Notes: a model not told the origin generated them from the sequence alone. 64,000 nt of DNA from Calliopum simillimum (GCA_951812925.1 OX638368.1:151762492-151826491), one strand, 5' to 3'; numbered from the stretch's first letter, positions 1-13,029 are shown. Translations and numbers: made by a program.

Positions 1-123
1 TCACGGTTGCTACAACTCTCAATCGCAGTGCCAGTCGCTAGACCACTGCTCTATCATCGCGCTCTTACGAAGACGACTTATTGATTTATTTCGTTTTGTA
101 CGTTAATACGTGACCGAAAGCGC

Positions 124-303
124 ATCGTTCTCGCTACCAGAAATGCTCTTTGGATGCGCATCGCTCTCGCATCCAGAAATGCTCTTTGGATGCGCATCGC
201 TCTCGCTACCAGAAATGCTCTTTGGATGCGCATCGCTCTCGCATTCAGAAATGCTCTTTGGATGCGCTACGCTCTCGCTACCTATAGCGCAGAAAATATG
301 CGC
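124..303. repeat. 36-bp tandem minisatellite, five copies
   Basis: Four near-identical 36-bp units start at 124, 160, 196 and 232, with a degenerate fifth from 268. Each contains the core AGAAATGCTCTTTGGATGCG. Because 36 is a multiple of three, the array stays open in several frames on both strands, which explains the apparent small reading frames here. No spacers separate the units. Confidence 0.9.
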
Positions 304-484
304 ATACAAATCAGCTCTTTGGATGCGAGAAGGACGCGCATCGCTATTGCATCTTGGGGATGCGCATCGAAATTTTCTGTTGGGATGTGCATTGAATTGC
401 CACAATTTGACTTTGAAGAGACCAGGCAATTGTAAATTTAAGCGAATAAAATCTCAAAAAAAACGATGCATGTCTATTCTTTCT

Positions 485-740
485 TTAAGGGCGTGACACC
501 GCTCACAATAAAACATAAAGTTTTTGTGTCCTTCCTTGTGGTATCTCCATTTCATAAAAATAGATGCAGCGGCTTAGCCGTGACAGCGTATTTTACTTTT
601 CGGGGTGTGTCACCGCCTACTAAAAGCTAATTTTTTGGTATCCATACCGAATTTCATAAAAATCGAAGAAGTCGTTAAACCATGAAACATATATTCTCTT
701 TTGGAGCGTGGCACCGCCCATTAAAAAACAAAAAGTTCGG
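485..740. repeat. Diverged tandem repeat with GTGNCACCGCC motif
   Basis: The motif recurs near 490 (GCGTGACACCGCTC), 607 (GTGTGTCACCGCC) and 706 (GCGTGGCACCGCCC), each followed by an AT-rich stretch with TTTCATAAAAAT. It resembles the GTGCCACGCCC-bearing repeats elsewhere in the window (14618, 25190, 46188). Probably a fragment of an interspersed repeat. No coding capacity seen. Confidence 0.45.
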
Positions 741-3700
741 TGCAACAATTCAGCTGTGACACACATGCGCTTAAACACTGCCTGCCCCTCCTTATGCTCA
801 TGTGAATGAAGTTGGTGCCGCAAATCTCGGAGTATGCTGGAGTACGCTTTTTTCACGCAAATGAGTTCTGATCTCAGAAGAAAGAGTTCTGATGTTCTTT
901 ATATGTATTAATTTTTTTTTTTTGTGAAAATATTTTAAAAAAAAAAAATTTCTTGCATAGAAGAGTTGTGATTAGAGTTCTGCGTAGCATTCAAAAAGTT
1001 CTACCACTTTAAAATTATTTACTGTTTTCAGGTACTTACATATATCGCAAAATAAGGTCACAAAGGAAAAAACAAACCTTTTTCTGAGAAGAGTTCTGAT
1101 TGGAGTTCTGGGTAGCGCTTGTTGAACTCTAAAGATTTCTAGTGCCATTTGAAAATCTGTAAAGCATTAGGTAAATTTGGTTTTTCGATTTTGAAACAAG
1201 ATGCACATAGTGGTGTTGATGTTGAAACTCTCCAGTATGAAACAATGTTAAATATTTACACTTAAAACTAGACTTTTTGAATATTTTACAGTGTAACCAA
1301 ATTTATATAAAGCACGTGATGATTTTTACTTATCGTAACCCACAATCAGATCAAAAAAATCATATTGAAGTGATTTTTCATACAAATAACACAACAGAAT
1401 ACTGAAACGTGAGCGGACATACAAAAAAACAACTTATGAGATTATAAATACTACAATACAACATTGTGATAAAAAAAGAAAAAATAAAATAAACTCATGA
1501 TTTCCAAATTCAATTCAGTTCCTGTGAAATGTTTGTGCCAGTTGTTGCCGTTCCTGTTCCTTATATACAAAACGAGCACTGACTGGACAATGTGCTTCCT
1601 TTAGCACTTCCTGGAGCGGTTGGTCGCATTTGTTTGTGGTCACATCTCTTACAGCATTTGTGTCATGCGGCGGATTCCCTTACAATGCGGTTAATGTACG
1701 ATGCATACAACAGATGGCGCCACATGCTCTACATTATTGCAAAAAATTATTTTTTTTTGCTATTCTCTTTTGCATCATAGCTGCACCCTAATTTTATTGT
1801 ATTTTGGTATTTTGTGTTCTTTTATTTATTTTGGCTCCCTATATTTTGATTCAAATTTAATTTTGCAAATAAAAATGCGATTTTTATATTTTTAGTAGTT
1901 GGGTTGTGTCTGTGCGTATGATTTTTGGTTTTTCATTTTATGTATGTATGCACGGCTGTTGATGGTCCTCAATCTTGGGGTTTTTTTATGACTTCGTCTA
2001 TTTGGCATAAATAAAATCTTAAATAGCATTAGTCAAGCGGATTTTCACATAATTTTATTAGAAAATTTCTTTCTATTATTTAATTTCCATGATTCATGGT
2101 TAGTTTGAATTAATATACTTAAATAAAATATACAGCTTTTCAAGATAATATGCTCCGTATTGAATCACAGTGTGCAAAATATGACCATTGTATTTCCCCA
2201 CTAGATAAATTAATTCTATTTTATTATCCTTTTTAAAATATCAACCACTGTATTGTTATTCAGTTAAAATCTTGAATTCATACAGATTTCTTTAAAATGT
2301 CCTGAAACTGCTTTATCTCCTCGATGTTTTTGTCATTACTTTCAATCACACAATAATTTCGACAAGAATCGCCCAATAATCAAAATTTGACCACAAATGT
2401 ATTAAATAATTTTGGAACTTTTTGGACAATTGGAGTACTTTTTTTGCTATTTGGTACAAAATAGAAAGGCCCATTTATCATCCCTGGTACAATGACAAAT
2501 GTAAAACGAAAAGAAAACAAAAAATATGAAGTCATTTGCATTTAATTTTCCTGGCTTAATAGCAAAATATTAAAATAATTTTAACTTTGTGCACACTTAC
2601 ACACAAATACTTTTCTAATAGTGTATTATTCAAAGTCGTGCTCCATTTCTAACATAGAAAAAAGGTAGGACAAATTTTTGTCTTTCGTATTAATATATAG
2701 ATTTCTCGTTGCTTTCAGCGGTAGCTAGTTAAAAGTACACTATCAGCTGTTCTCGTAGTTTTTCTAAGCAGCTAATGAAAAAAACTTTGCATAATTTTAG
2801 GCTTTCATCATTTTGCGTGAGAATTACAATATGAAGAATATTTCTTTAAACGCTTTAAAAAGCTAACAACCTGTCAAAATTTGTATTAATCGCAATACTC
2901 ATGTACACATCCCTCTTAAACTTGCAAGTGGACTAATTACTGTTACTATCTTAATCAGACTAAATTAAAAGTCAGTGCCTGTGTATTCTGGAATATTAGT
3001 CAGTTTCTAGGGGGATAAAACCAGCAACTGAGAAATTAGTGGTTTCACGAATTTTGGGCCATGTAAAACTATCACATAAAATGTGAACTTTATTGAATTC
3101 AGCCCTCTAGCTGGCCAATTTTTTTACTATCTAAGAGTGATTAAGTCCATCGAAGCGTAGATCTGGAGATAGTTGAAATTTCGTTACAATGTAGTCCTGG
3201 CGAGCAGCATAATTAGTTTCCTCAATATATTTATGAGAAAATTCATCATTGAAAATTATCGAAGCAGTTGTAAGGATTTTCAAGTTGTTGAAGTTTTCCA
3301 ATAGTCACCATCATGAATTTAGGCTTGTAGCTTTTCAACCAAAGTGTTAGTCACTTCTAGTCCTTTCAATCCATAATAAATGACTGATGGAGAAGCTGGT
3401 ACTGAAGATTTACTGCTTAAGTCACATTCAAGCCTTGGTCGATCACCATACATAGCAACTCAACACATATATACTTATTTTCAGTTTTAAAATATCGCGG
3501 CGGCCATTATAATGACCAAATGTTTTGCTGTAAGTGCATCTTACATTTTTTCAAAACCTACTTTTAGGGTCACTAAATGAGAACCCGTCTACAGGCGGAC
3601 TTGGCTGCTAAAGTGTTAATGATAATGTTTTTAAAACCCCGAAAAACTTTACAGATAAAACCACCAAATGACTGGACTATTTTTACAAAAATCAAATTAC

Positions 3701-5162
3701 CAAAGTCAACGGTTTGTTGTTTCTTAAAAGGCGCCAATACAAATAATAAAATTATCACAAATAGTTGCTTTTGTTGTATTCCAATTAATTTTTTTATTTA
3801 CCATTCGAGTTCATGGCTAATTGAAAATGGCTTTTGTATTGATCTTTGGTCATAACAGTCCATATCCATAATACTTAGGAAGAACAGAAATGATCATAAA
3901 ATTTAAAATCGTTAAGTTAAACACATTTGACTTCTGTTTTCCGTCGCTCCCCCATTGAAACAATAGCCAAACAAACCGACACACACTGAATCAGTTCCTG
4001 CAATTGAAATTAAAATGTTTTTTTTTTTTTAAATCACAACGATGGAAAGAACCTTGATGTGAAAAATGCCAGAAACACCGAAACAAAACACAAAACAGAA
4101 GCCCATTCTGGCTGTCGACTGCCAGCGTGTCGTAGTAGTCAGTTTTGACGTCGTCGTGTATCGTGCGCTACCTTCTGGCTATTTGACTTGGCTTGACTCA
4201 CTGGCCAATGTTTCTTCTGTCATACATATCTGCAGACGAACTAGCTCTTAGCCTGAATCTTTTGCAATGAGATATTTTATGGAGTCATTACGAACGGTGC
4301 CACCACATCAGCTAGCACCACTAAAAGAATCAGAACCATAACCAAGTGCATACTTAAAATAATTTCAATTTCAAGTTCGTTATATGATTTTCAACATAGA
4401 AGGCAGATAAACTGACAGATAGACGGAGAAACAAACGGACAGATATCATGGGACAGACGAAAACAAAACACAACTCACAAGTGAGTGACATACAAAATAA
4501 TATATGGTATTGTTGGTTGCTTAATATCAAATCTACTTGGAAGTGAATGGAAATATTTGTATGATGTATTATGATTTTAAAAGAATTAAATTCGTTCAAT
4601 TTATATAATACCATAACTTCTACTTTTTGGCAACATAGTTTTTGTCACATATGACCAACTCGTTCCATATCAACATCATCATTTTGTGGAAAAAGCCCAT
4701 ACATTGAATTCAAGCATAGTTAATATTTATAAAGGTTTTCCACTCGGAGTTAGACTGGTTTAAAGTTGTATGTAAAAAATTAATAAAGTTGCTTGGAATT
4801 GCGCTCCCACGGTACCAAAAGTTTCTCTTTGGTATATGTAAATAAGCACTATCTGAAATTTGGTCCATTTCAAAGAACATTCGATACATCCCAAACCATT
4901 TTAGAAACCGAAAAGTGGTCCTAAATGTGGATGAAATTTGGTTTTATAATTAAATAAACTGTTCAACATTTTATATGGATTTGGAGCTAAATTCGTCTCG
5001 CGAAATTATCTCCCCATAAATTTTGTAATTCCATAATCTCATATTTTTTATTTTCCACCTTAAATGAACAATATCTTCGTATCTGTTTTTGCAAAACAAT
5101 GATACATGACTTGTAAACTAATTTGGAAATGAATATTTTATATTCAAACGTCCTAATTACAT
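741..5162. other. AT-rich noncoding stretch
   Basis: No gene recognised on either strand. Open frames are short and of low-complexity composition. The most GC-rich part is about 4070-4260, with a 61-codon frame that has no recognisable domain. It could be unannotated exon or regulatory sequence, but nothing decides this. A homopolymer T run lies near 4019. Confidence 0.5.
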
Positions 5163-5686
5163 AGTGCAACAAATTGAGTGAAAACCAATCTGAATTTGAT
5201 CTTGACTTATTCAGGGTCGCTGATTCCGCATCTGGCAATCATTATTTCCTCTCACGTCTGAGTTATCCTTGATTTAAAGTGCAAAAAACGCTATTTTCAG
5301 ACAAATGGCGTACATCCAGGAAATAGTGTACTTACTTGCCGAGACATTAGCCATTGAACTAAAGATATCGCAAATCCCTATAAAAGACTGTATTAAATTT
5401 GTATAGCTTAACTTCAATGGATGATATCTCGCAAAGTAATGATACAATTAGGAAAGATGTAAGTACAATAGCTATGGTTTAAAGAGGAAGATCAGGGCTG
5501 TTCATTGTCGCTGAGAAAAATGAACTACATTACTCCCTGGATGTATCATTTTCTGCACTTTAATTCAAGAATAACTCGGATCTCAGACGTCATAGGAAAA
5601 ACGTGTTGGCAGATTCTGAATCAGCAGCCCTGAATAAGTCAAAAAAAAGTTATCGAGATCAAATTCAGATTTTTGTGTTGCACGGT
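5163..5686. repeat. Foldback element next to the mariner
   Basis: Imperfect inverted repeat. The left arm, about 5163-5345, pairs with the right arm, about 5497-5686. Anchors include CTGAATTTGATC at 5190 against GATCAAATTCAG at 5658, and GACTTATTCAGGG at 5203 against its complement near 5630. The arms carry the GAGTTATCCTT...AAAGTGCA motif also seen in the foldbacks at 31772 and 59481. The mariner relic begins only a few bases after the right arm. Confidence 0.7.
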
Positions 5687-5692
5687 GTTATA

Positions 5693-6598
5693 CAGGGTCC
5701 GCCACATAACTTTTTTTTTTGAAAATTCTATAAAAAAAACTACTGGATATTTTCTCAAAGTTCTTTTTTTACTTGAAAGTACAATCCTTCCGGTTAATAA
5801 TGGAAAATAATTTCATTCAAATGGCTGCCTCGGCTGGCCATGCAGTAGCCTACACGATCGATCCAATTTTTAAGCACATTATCGATTGTGTGCAGCTGTA
5901 TTTCACCAATGGCTTCACGAATATTGTCCTTTAAAGCGTCGATTGTCTGTGGCTTGTCGGCGTAACACTTATCTTTGAGGGCACACCACAAATAATAGTC
6001 CAACGGTGTCAAATCGCAGCTCCGAAATGGCCAAACGACATCAGCTCTGCGGCTGATAATGCGATCTTCAAAAACAGGGCACAAAACATCGAGTGTAGCT
6101 TCGGCTGTGTGGCACGTAGCGCCGTCCTGTTGAAACCAAATGTTGCCAATATCCTCCTCTTCAATTTTTGTGAACAAAAATTCGTTCAACATAGCCCGAT
6201 AACGATCGCCATTGACTAACGGCCACTCCGAAGAAAAATGGCCCAATTATGCCTCTGGACCAAAATCAGCACCAAACAGTGACTCGTTTTGGGTGCAGCG
6301 GCTTTTCAATGTATGCGTGCGGGTTTTCTGTGCCCCAAATGCGACAATTTTGCTTGTTTACATACCCGCCAAGATCAAAATGAGCTTCATCTGAAAATAT
6401 GATTTTTTTGGCAAAATCGGTATTTTCTGCAAGTCGATCGCAGGCCCACTTAGCGAAGCGTTGTTCAAGCGTTAACACAACCATATTCGTTCAGCGGAAG
6501 GATAAAATTAATTATCTGTCAAATCAGACATGAGCTAAGTGCTACCATTCACGAAATAAGCACTAGTTGAAAAAAAAAACGTTAGATGGCGGACCCTG
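5693..6598 (-). mobile_element. Deleted rosa-like (DD41D) mariner element
   Basis: Terminal inverted repeats CAGGGTCCGCCA (5693) and the complementary TGGCGGACCCTG (ending 6598) are flanked on both sides by TA, the target duplication of mariner elements. At 906 bp it is shorter than a full mariner of about 1.3 kb. The missing part is the transposase N-terminus with its DNA-binding helices. An internally deleted, non-autonomous relic. Confidence 0.88.
5794..6484 (-). pseudogene. Mariner transposase, C-terminal catalytic remnant
   Basis: The reading frame appears in two pieces (6484-6266, then 6246-5794), so it is frame-disrupted. The first piece has IIFSDEAHFDLGGYVNKQN and IWGTENPH, the block with the first catalytic Asp. 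The second has IWFQQDGATCHTAEA with the second Asp and CDLTPLDYYLW with the third. Counting residues between the second and third Asp gives 41, the DD41D spacing of the rosa lineage first described in Ceratitis rosa. The N-terminal DNA-binding domain is absent. Inactive. Confidence 0.9.
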
Positions 6599-6601
6599 TA
6601 T

Positions 6602-7560
6602 GTTTGATTTGCTTTGGAAAAAAGATCAATAAGATTTGGAAAAGATTAAATTTGGAGTGGAATACCTTTAATATATGCTTAGTACTTTTTCATAGATACC
6701 ATTTAACTCAAAACGATTTCCATACATTGCATTTCCTACATCACTCTCAGTAATATAAATAAATTTGACCAATGCACTCCGTGTCTGTGTCGTCGTTTGC
6801 AAAAATGGGAAAAATGTGATGGATGTCGTGTGCAATGATTTGGTTCCACTTCAGAACGAAGACGATCTACAATTTTGATGAGATTCTTTCTTCTTTCTAC
6901 AACATGATCATTTTTATTATGTTTACAGCATTTGTTTTTTTTACAAGAAATTTTGCAGAATATACAATTTAAAGTTCAAGGAAGCGCAAAAGTAGCGAAA
7001 GTAAATTTACGATGACGCAGAGTTCTTTTGGACGTACGAGAAATTTACTGCCTGCCTTTGTATATTTTGATGATTTATTTTTGGAAACTTTCCAATTCAT
7101 TTGCTTGAAGTTTTCACCATTAGGGTCATCAGCCTTAAAATAAATTTTGGAGCTCTGTCTACTTCTAATTTATATGTATATCCTGTGTACTTTTTTAACG
7201 AATTTAATGCAGAAATTGTATGATTTTTTTGTAAGTATTAGTTAACTGAATAAAATTTTTTTGATGTAAAAAGCAACATCCTATCGATGAGTTCCTGTAA
7301 CTTTTAGTAAGAGCATAAACTCAAAATGAATCATTTGCATTAAATTTGATTTTTTACTTTGCTTTCTCTCCTCGGCTCGAAGGTATATTTTGGTATGGAA
7401 GAGTTTAGCTATTCAATGAAATTAAAAATAAAGAACTTTACCTACGCCATAAGCCGAAAAACACAATTTTCTCCTCCTTCAGGCAAGGGTATCCCGAAAT
7501 ACTGCAGGTATATTGACATTTCTAAAGGTGCAGTTGAATTCAGCATCGAAAACTAAATAA
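6602..7560. other. Noncoding, nothing recognised
   Basis: AT-rich sequence without recognisable genes or clear repeats. A 65-codon frame at 7359-7556 has no motif and no splice context supporting it. Confidence 0.4.
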
Positions 7561-7567
7561 TACTGCA

Positions 7568-8195
7568 TATAAGAAGTATCGTGTATAGTAGATAGCATCA
7601 CAAAAAAAAAGTTCGAATGTCCGCCCCAGTTTGAAAGCTAATATTGAAAGATTTTTAAAGAAAAAAACATTTTTTTTCGGCCTCAAAATTCGATGCGGTT
7701 TTGTTTTTTTCTTATATCTCCGCCATTTGACGTCCGAACAATAAGTATAGTATAACGTTGTAAATACTCATTATCTCAGTTTGTACAACTCTAAGGTGCC
7801 AAAGACACTAAATAGAATTAAAGCCCACAAAAAATCATAAAATTCATCTGTACAAAGTTTACTCAAATTTTTGAAATTGAAGAAGTTATAGCGAATCTAA
7901 AACCTTAGTACAAAACAGGATGTTGCAAAAACGAATATCGCCCCCTAAGGCAACAGAGACAGAAGTGTCGTATTTTTGAACATAAAATCCGAATTCCTAA
8001 TAAAAATTGGGGGTGCCATATAAAATAATGGACTTGCCCCAGCCCACTCGCCACGGGGGAGGGTGATGAGGGTCAAGATTAGTGTTGTTGAATAGCTGTC
8101 TTCAAATTATTGAACCATTGTGTTTTGTTTTTTGATTTAACGTGCAGGTTTCAAAATTTTGTGAACGTTCAGGGACTTTTCGGACACCCTGTATT
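7568..8195. repeat. Probable interspersed repeat ending in ACACCCTGTA
   Basis: The stretch differs from its surroundings: it has a GC-rich island near 8036-8070 and ends in TTCGGACACCCTGTA at 8181-8195, the reverse complement of the TACAGGGTGTCC terminus common on insect repeats. The left boundary is not defined and no coding sequence is visible. Confidence 0.35.
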
Positions 8196-11100
8196 ATTTT
8201 TATTTTTTTTCCTTCATATCTCAAGATAACAGTGGTCTAACTTCGAAGTATGTTCACTCTGTTATCATTTAAAAATTAAAAAACTGAATGAAAACTGTAT
8301 CATTCCCAAAAAAACATATGTAAAAAGTTACCCTTTGGAAGGCAATTTAACTAAGTTAGCCACTTAAATTGAAAAAAATTTTTTTTGGATTATTGATGTA
8401 CATGAAATAACCAAAAGAATGAGATAAGTTTCGCTTGCGCCGGTACTAGATAAGTTTTGTATGGATTGTGACCATACTCCTTTTTCAACTTTAAAAGGAT
8501 TACATTGTTTTGACCAGAGCTCGGTAAAAATTTCTTTTATAAAATATCCAATAAATTATTGCATCCATTGCAATTGATTTTACAAAGCGCCGTCACGTCT
8601 GCCTTTTGCTGTGTTTTGTTCCTCTATTTTATATTTAAACCTAAAGAAAATATGCGCAATTTAAATTCAAATTTCATTGTCAATAACGACAGCAACAGAA
8701 AAAAACGGGTGAGCAATCATCAGCAGTAACAGTTCTGGCAATGAAAATTCCAATGCTGTTTGTTGTAACAGCAGCAACTGTTGTCGCCTTTTTAAGCGAT
8801 TCTTTCCATCATTTTAATGTTGATTTGTTTTTTTATTTATTCATTTCTTTATTGTATTGCACAAAATGCTCCGTTGCGCATGCGCATAAGCGTGACTCAA
8901 TTTTGCAATATCAAATAAAAATTTTACGAAGAAAAATATAGTTTTCTCTCAACTCATTGTAAAAATTAGCATAAAATTGACTAAATATCGTTCTCTATAT
9001 GTACTTATGTATATGCAAGTTTATGCCAAATTGGCAATATCATTAAAAACTTTAGATTTCTATTTAATAAACAAAACGTGCTTTCCTGCCTATTTTTAAT
9101 GCTCTATTTTTGTTAAAAACATAAAAAAAAGAAATTACCGGAAATTGGATTCAACTGAAAATTTAAACATAATTTGCATATGAAAATTAATATGCAGCAG
9201 CAATGTTGCTTACTTTGCTGCATGTGTTTATTAAAAATGATGCAACGCTCTAAATACGTATATTTGTACATACATGTATGTGTTACTTTTTGGACAAAAA
9301 TTTCAAATTAAAACAAGTACAATACTGGTGTAATTTTAATAGTTGCTGTCGTTGTAAAAATGTTGAACGAATCTTAACGTAATGAATTCATAAGAAAGTA
9401 AGTCATAAAAATGCATTAATACACGCACGATGATGTACTTATTATGAAAAAATTCGAAATTTGTATTTGCTGTTGTATGGCACGGTGTCTTTATAGTTGG
9501 TCCATGCTGCTCAACGATTTATTTAAGGTTCTTACATTAAATAACAAAAACTTATACCTGAAACACTACAAATGTTAAATTAAAAGCCTCTAAAAATGCC
9601 ATAGAAATTACTTAAACATCGCAGAATCTCTTCAAAAGTCTATACTCGTACTTCCCTTACCCTTAACAAAAAATTACCCTGACATGCTTCAAATGAAGTA
9701 TTATAATTTAAAACTCTACAAATGTCTCTATTGCAAATTCAAAAATCATGCTCAATTATTGCAAAAAAGCTTGGTTATATACGAGTATATACGAATCATA
9801 AACCAAACACAACTGTACATGGTATGTAGCCAGGAAGTGGCGAATCCTCCTATTAAATACATCAAAAGTCAGCAACAAAACATCTGATATATTTTTACTT
9901 CACCAGAGAGAAAGTTGTAGATACTATTGCCTTGGATACTGGACAGACAGTAACTGCAAAATGGTATACTGTAGACTGCTTACCAAAAGTTTTCGGAAAT
10001 TTGTTGAAAAACTAAGAAAAGAAAAGAAACTTTGTCCCTTCTTCTTATATCATGATATTGCGCCAGCCCGCATTGCTGAAATAACATGTAGCTTAGCCCA
10101 GCAACATTTTCTCCGGAATTTTGCTTCGTTAATTGTGGTTAAGTCCAAAAATTAAAAAATATTTGAAGGGGTATGAATAAGTAGATATAGTAGTAATTAA
10201 TGCAGTTAATGCAGAATCTTCAAAAAATACGATTTTTAGAACGGTTTTAACAAGTGAATCTGAAGGCTAAACAAATGTATTGGAATTAATGGCGATTATG
10301 AGGAGAAAATTTAAAGGGATGAATATTAAAAATGAAAAAATGTTTCCCTGTATTTCTTTCAACAACTCTGAGAAATTTTGTTAGTCCTCTCGTTACGTTA
10401 CGTTACGTTACGTTACGTTACGTTGACTTAAACAACAAATTTTAAGAACCCAGGTAGCAGCCCATAATATTTTTATAGGCTATTCGAAAAAGCTTTTAAA
10501 AATAAACTTATCTACAAGATAACAGTAAAAAAACTTTTATTTTTAAGTTTTTTTAGTAATTTTGAATACATACAAGTTATTGGTGTCATAAAATTCTGTT
10601 TATTCTTGAGCAAACGATATCTTCTCTCCAAAAATAAACCTGCTGATGACATTACAGTTATGTCTGCATTTGGTTTATTCTTCAAATCAACTAAATTGCA
10701 CACTGATATAAATCATATAAAATCACATCAATCCAGATATGGCTGACAATCTACCACAATACCATAAGTTGCCATTGTTTAATACCAACAATCTCTCAAA
10801 TGAATATTTCAACTACACTATGACTACAACATAGTGAAGCTGACTTAAATCAGGAAGTATTGGCTTAGAGAATTTACTGTAAATTGTTGTTACAAAAAAA
10901 AAAAAAAAAAAAAAAAAAAATCGCACATCAGATATGGATGCAGCAAAGTAACACCACAAATAAAAAGAGCAAAAAAAATACAGTAATGCTGTGGACATTA
11001 TGGATACATGATGGTTTTGAACCAAACAGAAAACTACATGGATGGTCCGCATTTTTCAATACATAAGTACTTATGTGTATACTAGGGTGGCAGTTATAAG

Positions 11101-11286
11101 GCTTTTTTTGCGAAAAACCATTTCCCGAATTTTTTCAAATTTTTATTTTGAGTTCTTCCTATGGGTCTTGTAGATCTTTGGTTGGCCTTATAATAAGTTT
11201 GTACATCTGTTTGTTAAGACTACGATTATGGCCAAACGGATAAAGCTATATACTAAAAATTTGGTACAAATAATAGTTAGTATCAT
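8196..11286. other. AT-rich noncoding stretch
   Basis: No gene recognised. It includes the pentanucleotide array at 10391 and a long A run at 10897-10920. Short frames such as 9684-9887 and 9961-10155 have no family features. Confidence 0.45.
10391..10424. repeat. CGTTA pentanucleotide microsatellite
   Basis: Six perfect tandem copies of CGTTA plus a partial seventh. Not the TTAGG insect telomere unit. Confidence 0.95.
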
Positions 11287-11561
11287 ACACGGAGAAAAAA
11301 ACATAGTGCATACAACTTTATTTCTAATAAATTTTACCAGAAATTCAAGTCAAAATAGTGACATTTTCCCACTGAAATAAATTTTACCTTACTGTTTTAG
11401 TCAACTCAGAATTTTCAAATGACCTTACAGTCTAGTCATTTTTTTGAAAAAACTTATGTGATATTTAAGTTACTGCAAAGTTCAAACAACAAAACAATAT
11501 TACAAAAATAAATAATGAACCATACAAAAACTCTAAAGCTCAAACAAAAAAAAAAAACCAA

Positions 11562-11636
11562 CTGACCGCACTAGGATTCGAACCGTGGTCTGTCCGTGTG
11601 ATAGATAAAAACATAGCCTCTGCACTACTGGCCCAT
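11562..11636 (-). repeat. tRNA-like (SINE-type) segment
   Basis: On the minus strand the sequence contains a perfect RNA polymerase III B box, GGTTCGAATCC, followed by TAGTGCGGTC, with an A-box-like region (GCCAGTAGTGCAGAGG) about 50 bases upstream. The spacing suits a tRNA, but the cloverleaf is not convincing and a second diverged copy exists near 19670. Read as a tRNA-derived repeat, not a functional tRNA. Confidence 0.5.
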
Positions 11637-11731
11637 ATGATGAAGAGGTATAAAATTTATATGTATTTATATGCAAATGTTTGTGCAAACATAAATATTT
11701 TTGCTAGAATTTTAAAGTCAAAATGTTTATA

Positions 11732-13029
11732 AGGATTGAGATCGAAAAAATCTTAACACACGTTTTACCTAATAATTTTTTTTGGGTGTAAAATTTAAAA
11801 ATTTCTTTGATCTAGTTATCTTTGAAAAATATGTCAGTTATTGTTTTCAATGACAAACATGTTGATTTGTTGTGAGTTTGATCAAAATGAGTGAAGAAAA
11901 AGAAGTACGTCTTAAAATTATTAAAAATTCTCAAATAAATCCAAATTGGTCTTACAAAAAATTGGCCAAAGAATTGAAGGTCTGCCGTCAAACTGTTTCT
12001 AATGTTATTAAACAGTTTCAGGAGAATTTGAGCATCGATAGGAAACCTGGTTCAGGAAGAAAACAAGGACCACGTGGTATTGGGAAAGCCAAGAAAATTG
12101 AAAGCATATTAAAAAGATCTCCAAACACATCTGCTAGAAAAGCTGCCCGGTTAGCCTAGTGCTCTGGCTATTTGGTGCGAAAAGTTAAAGCCAATGCAGG
12201 TATGAAAACATACAAAGTCAAAAAAGTTCCAGACAGGAATGCTGCAAAAAATTTAGACGCCAAAAGTAGGACTCGGAAATTAAAATCGAATTTTATACAA
12301 AAATATTCATGTTGTATAATGGACGACGAAACGTATGTTCTGGCAGATTTTACGCAGCTTGCAGGTCAAAATTTTTATGTTGCTGATGCTCGAGGGAATG
12401 TCGAAGAACAATTTAGAATCCAAAAGCAGACAAAATTTCCTAAAAAATTCCTGGTATGGCAAGCTATATGCAGTTGCGGCAAAAGAAGCAAGTCATTTGT
12501 TACAGTGGGCTCTATAAATACCGAAATATACATCAAAAAATGTTTGAAAAAAAGACTTCTTCCTTTTATAAGAGAGCACAATGTGTCCACATATTTTTGG
12601 CCCGATTTGGCATCATGTCACTATGACAAGAAAGCTCTGGAGTGGTACCAAAGTAATAACATAGTTTTTGTACCAAGAGAGGCCAATTCTCCAAATTGTC
12701 CGGAGCTAAGACCAATGGAGAGATATTGGGCTCTTGTGAAAAGAAACTTAAAGAGCACAAAAAAGGTGTCCCAAAATATTGAAGATTTTAAAAGGAGATG
12801 GGAAAACTGTTCCAAAAAGGTGTCTGAAACAACTATCAAATCTCTATTGGAAGGCTAACCAAAAAAGGTCCAAGAGTTCATAAATAGTGGTTAGAATTAT
12901 AAAAGTTATATTTTTCTGTAATTTGTAAAATATTATCAATTAAATAAAAAAAAAAATCAAAACTCTAAGATCAACCGTTTAAAAATTATTGAATTTTACA
13001 TATGTTAAGATTTTTTCGATCTCACTCCT
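11732..13029 (+). mobile_element. DD37E Tc1/mariner-superfamily transposon, nearly complete
   Basis: Long terminal inverted repeats: left AGGATTGAGATCGAAAAAAT from 11732, right complement ending 13029 with GATCTCACTCCT. TA dinucleotides flank both ends (11730-11731, 13030-13031). At about 1.3 kb this is the usual size for the superfamily. The transposase runs across 11887-12858 in one frame, broken only by one stop. The element interrupts the ACACGGAG-ended element, so it inserted later. Confidence 0.88.
11887..12858 (+). pseudogene. DD37E transposase with a single in-frame stop
   Basis: The start ATG is at 11887. The N-terminus has helix-turn-helix features (WSYKKLAKELKVCRQTVSNV, then a basic GSGRKQGPRG linker). 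After the amber codon at 12157-12159 the same frame resumes and runs to 12858. The catalytic core shows MDDETYVLADF (first Asp), WPDLASCHYD (second Asp) and CPELRPMERYW (Glu). Thirty-seven residues separate the second Asp from the Glu, the DD37E spacing described for mosquito ITm elements. TAG in place of CAG would be one base change. The product as it stands lacks the catalytic domain. Confidence 0.88.

Noticed and set aside
124..303. CRISPR-like direct repeats
   Set aside because: The 36-bp units are directly adjacent without spacers and the context is eukaryotic.
10391..10424. Telomere-like TTACG array
   Set aside because: The unit is CGTTA, not TTAGG, and it is only about 34 bases long.
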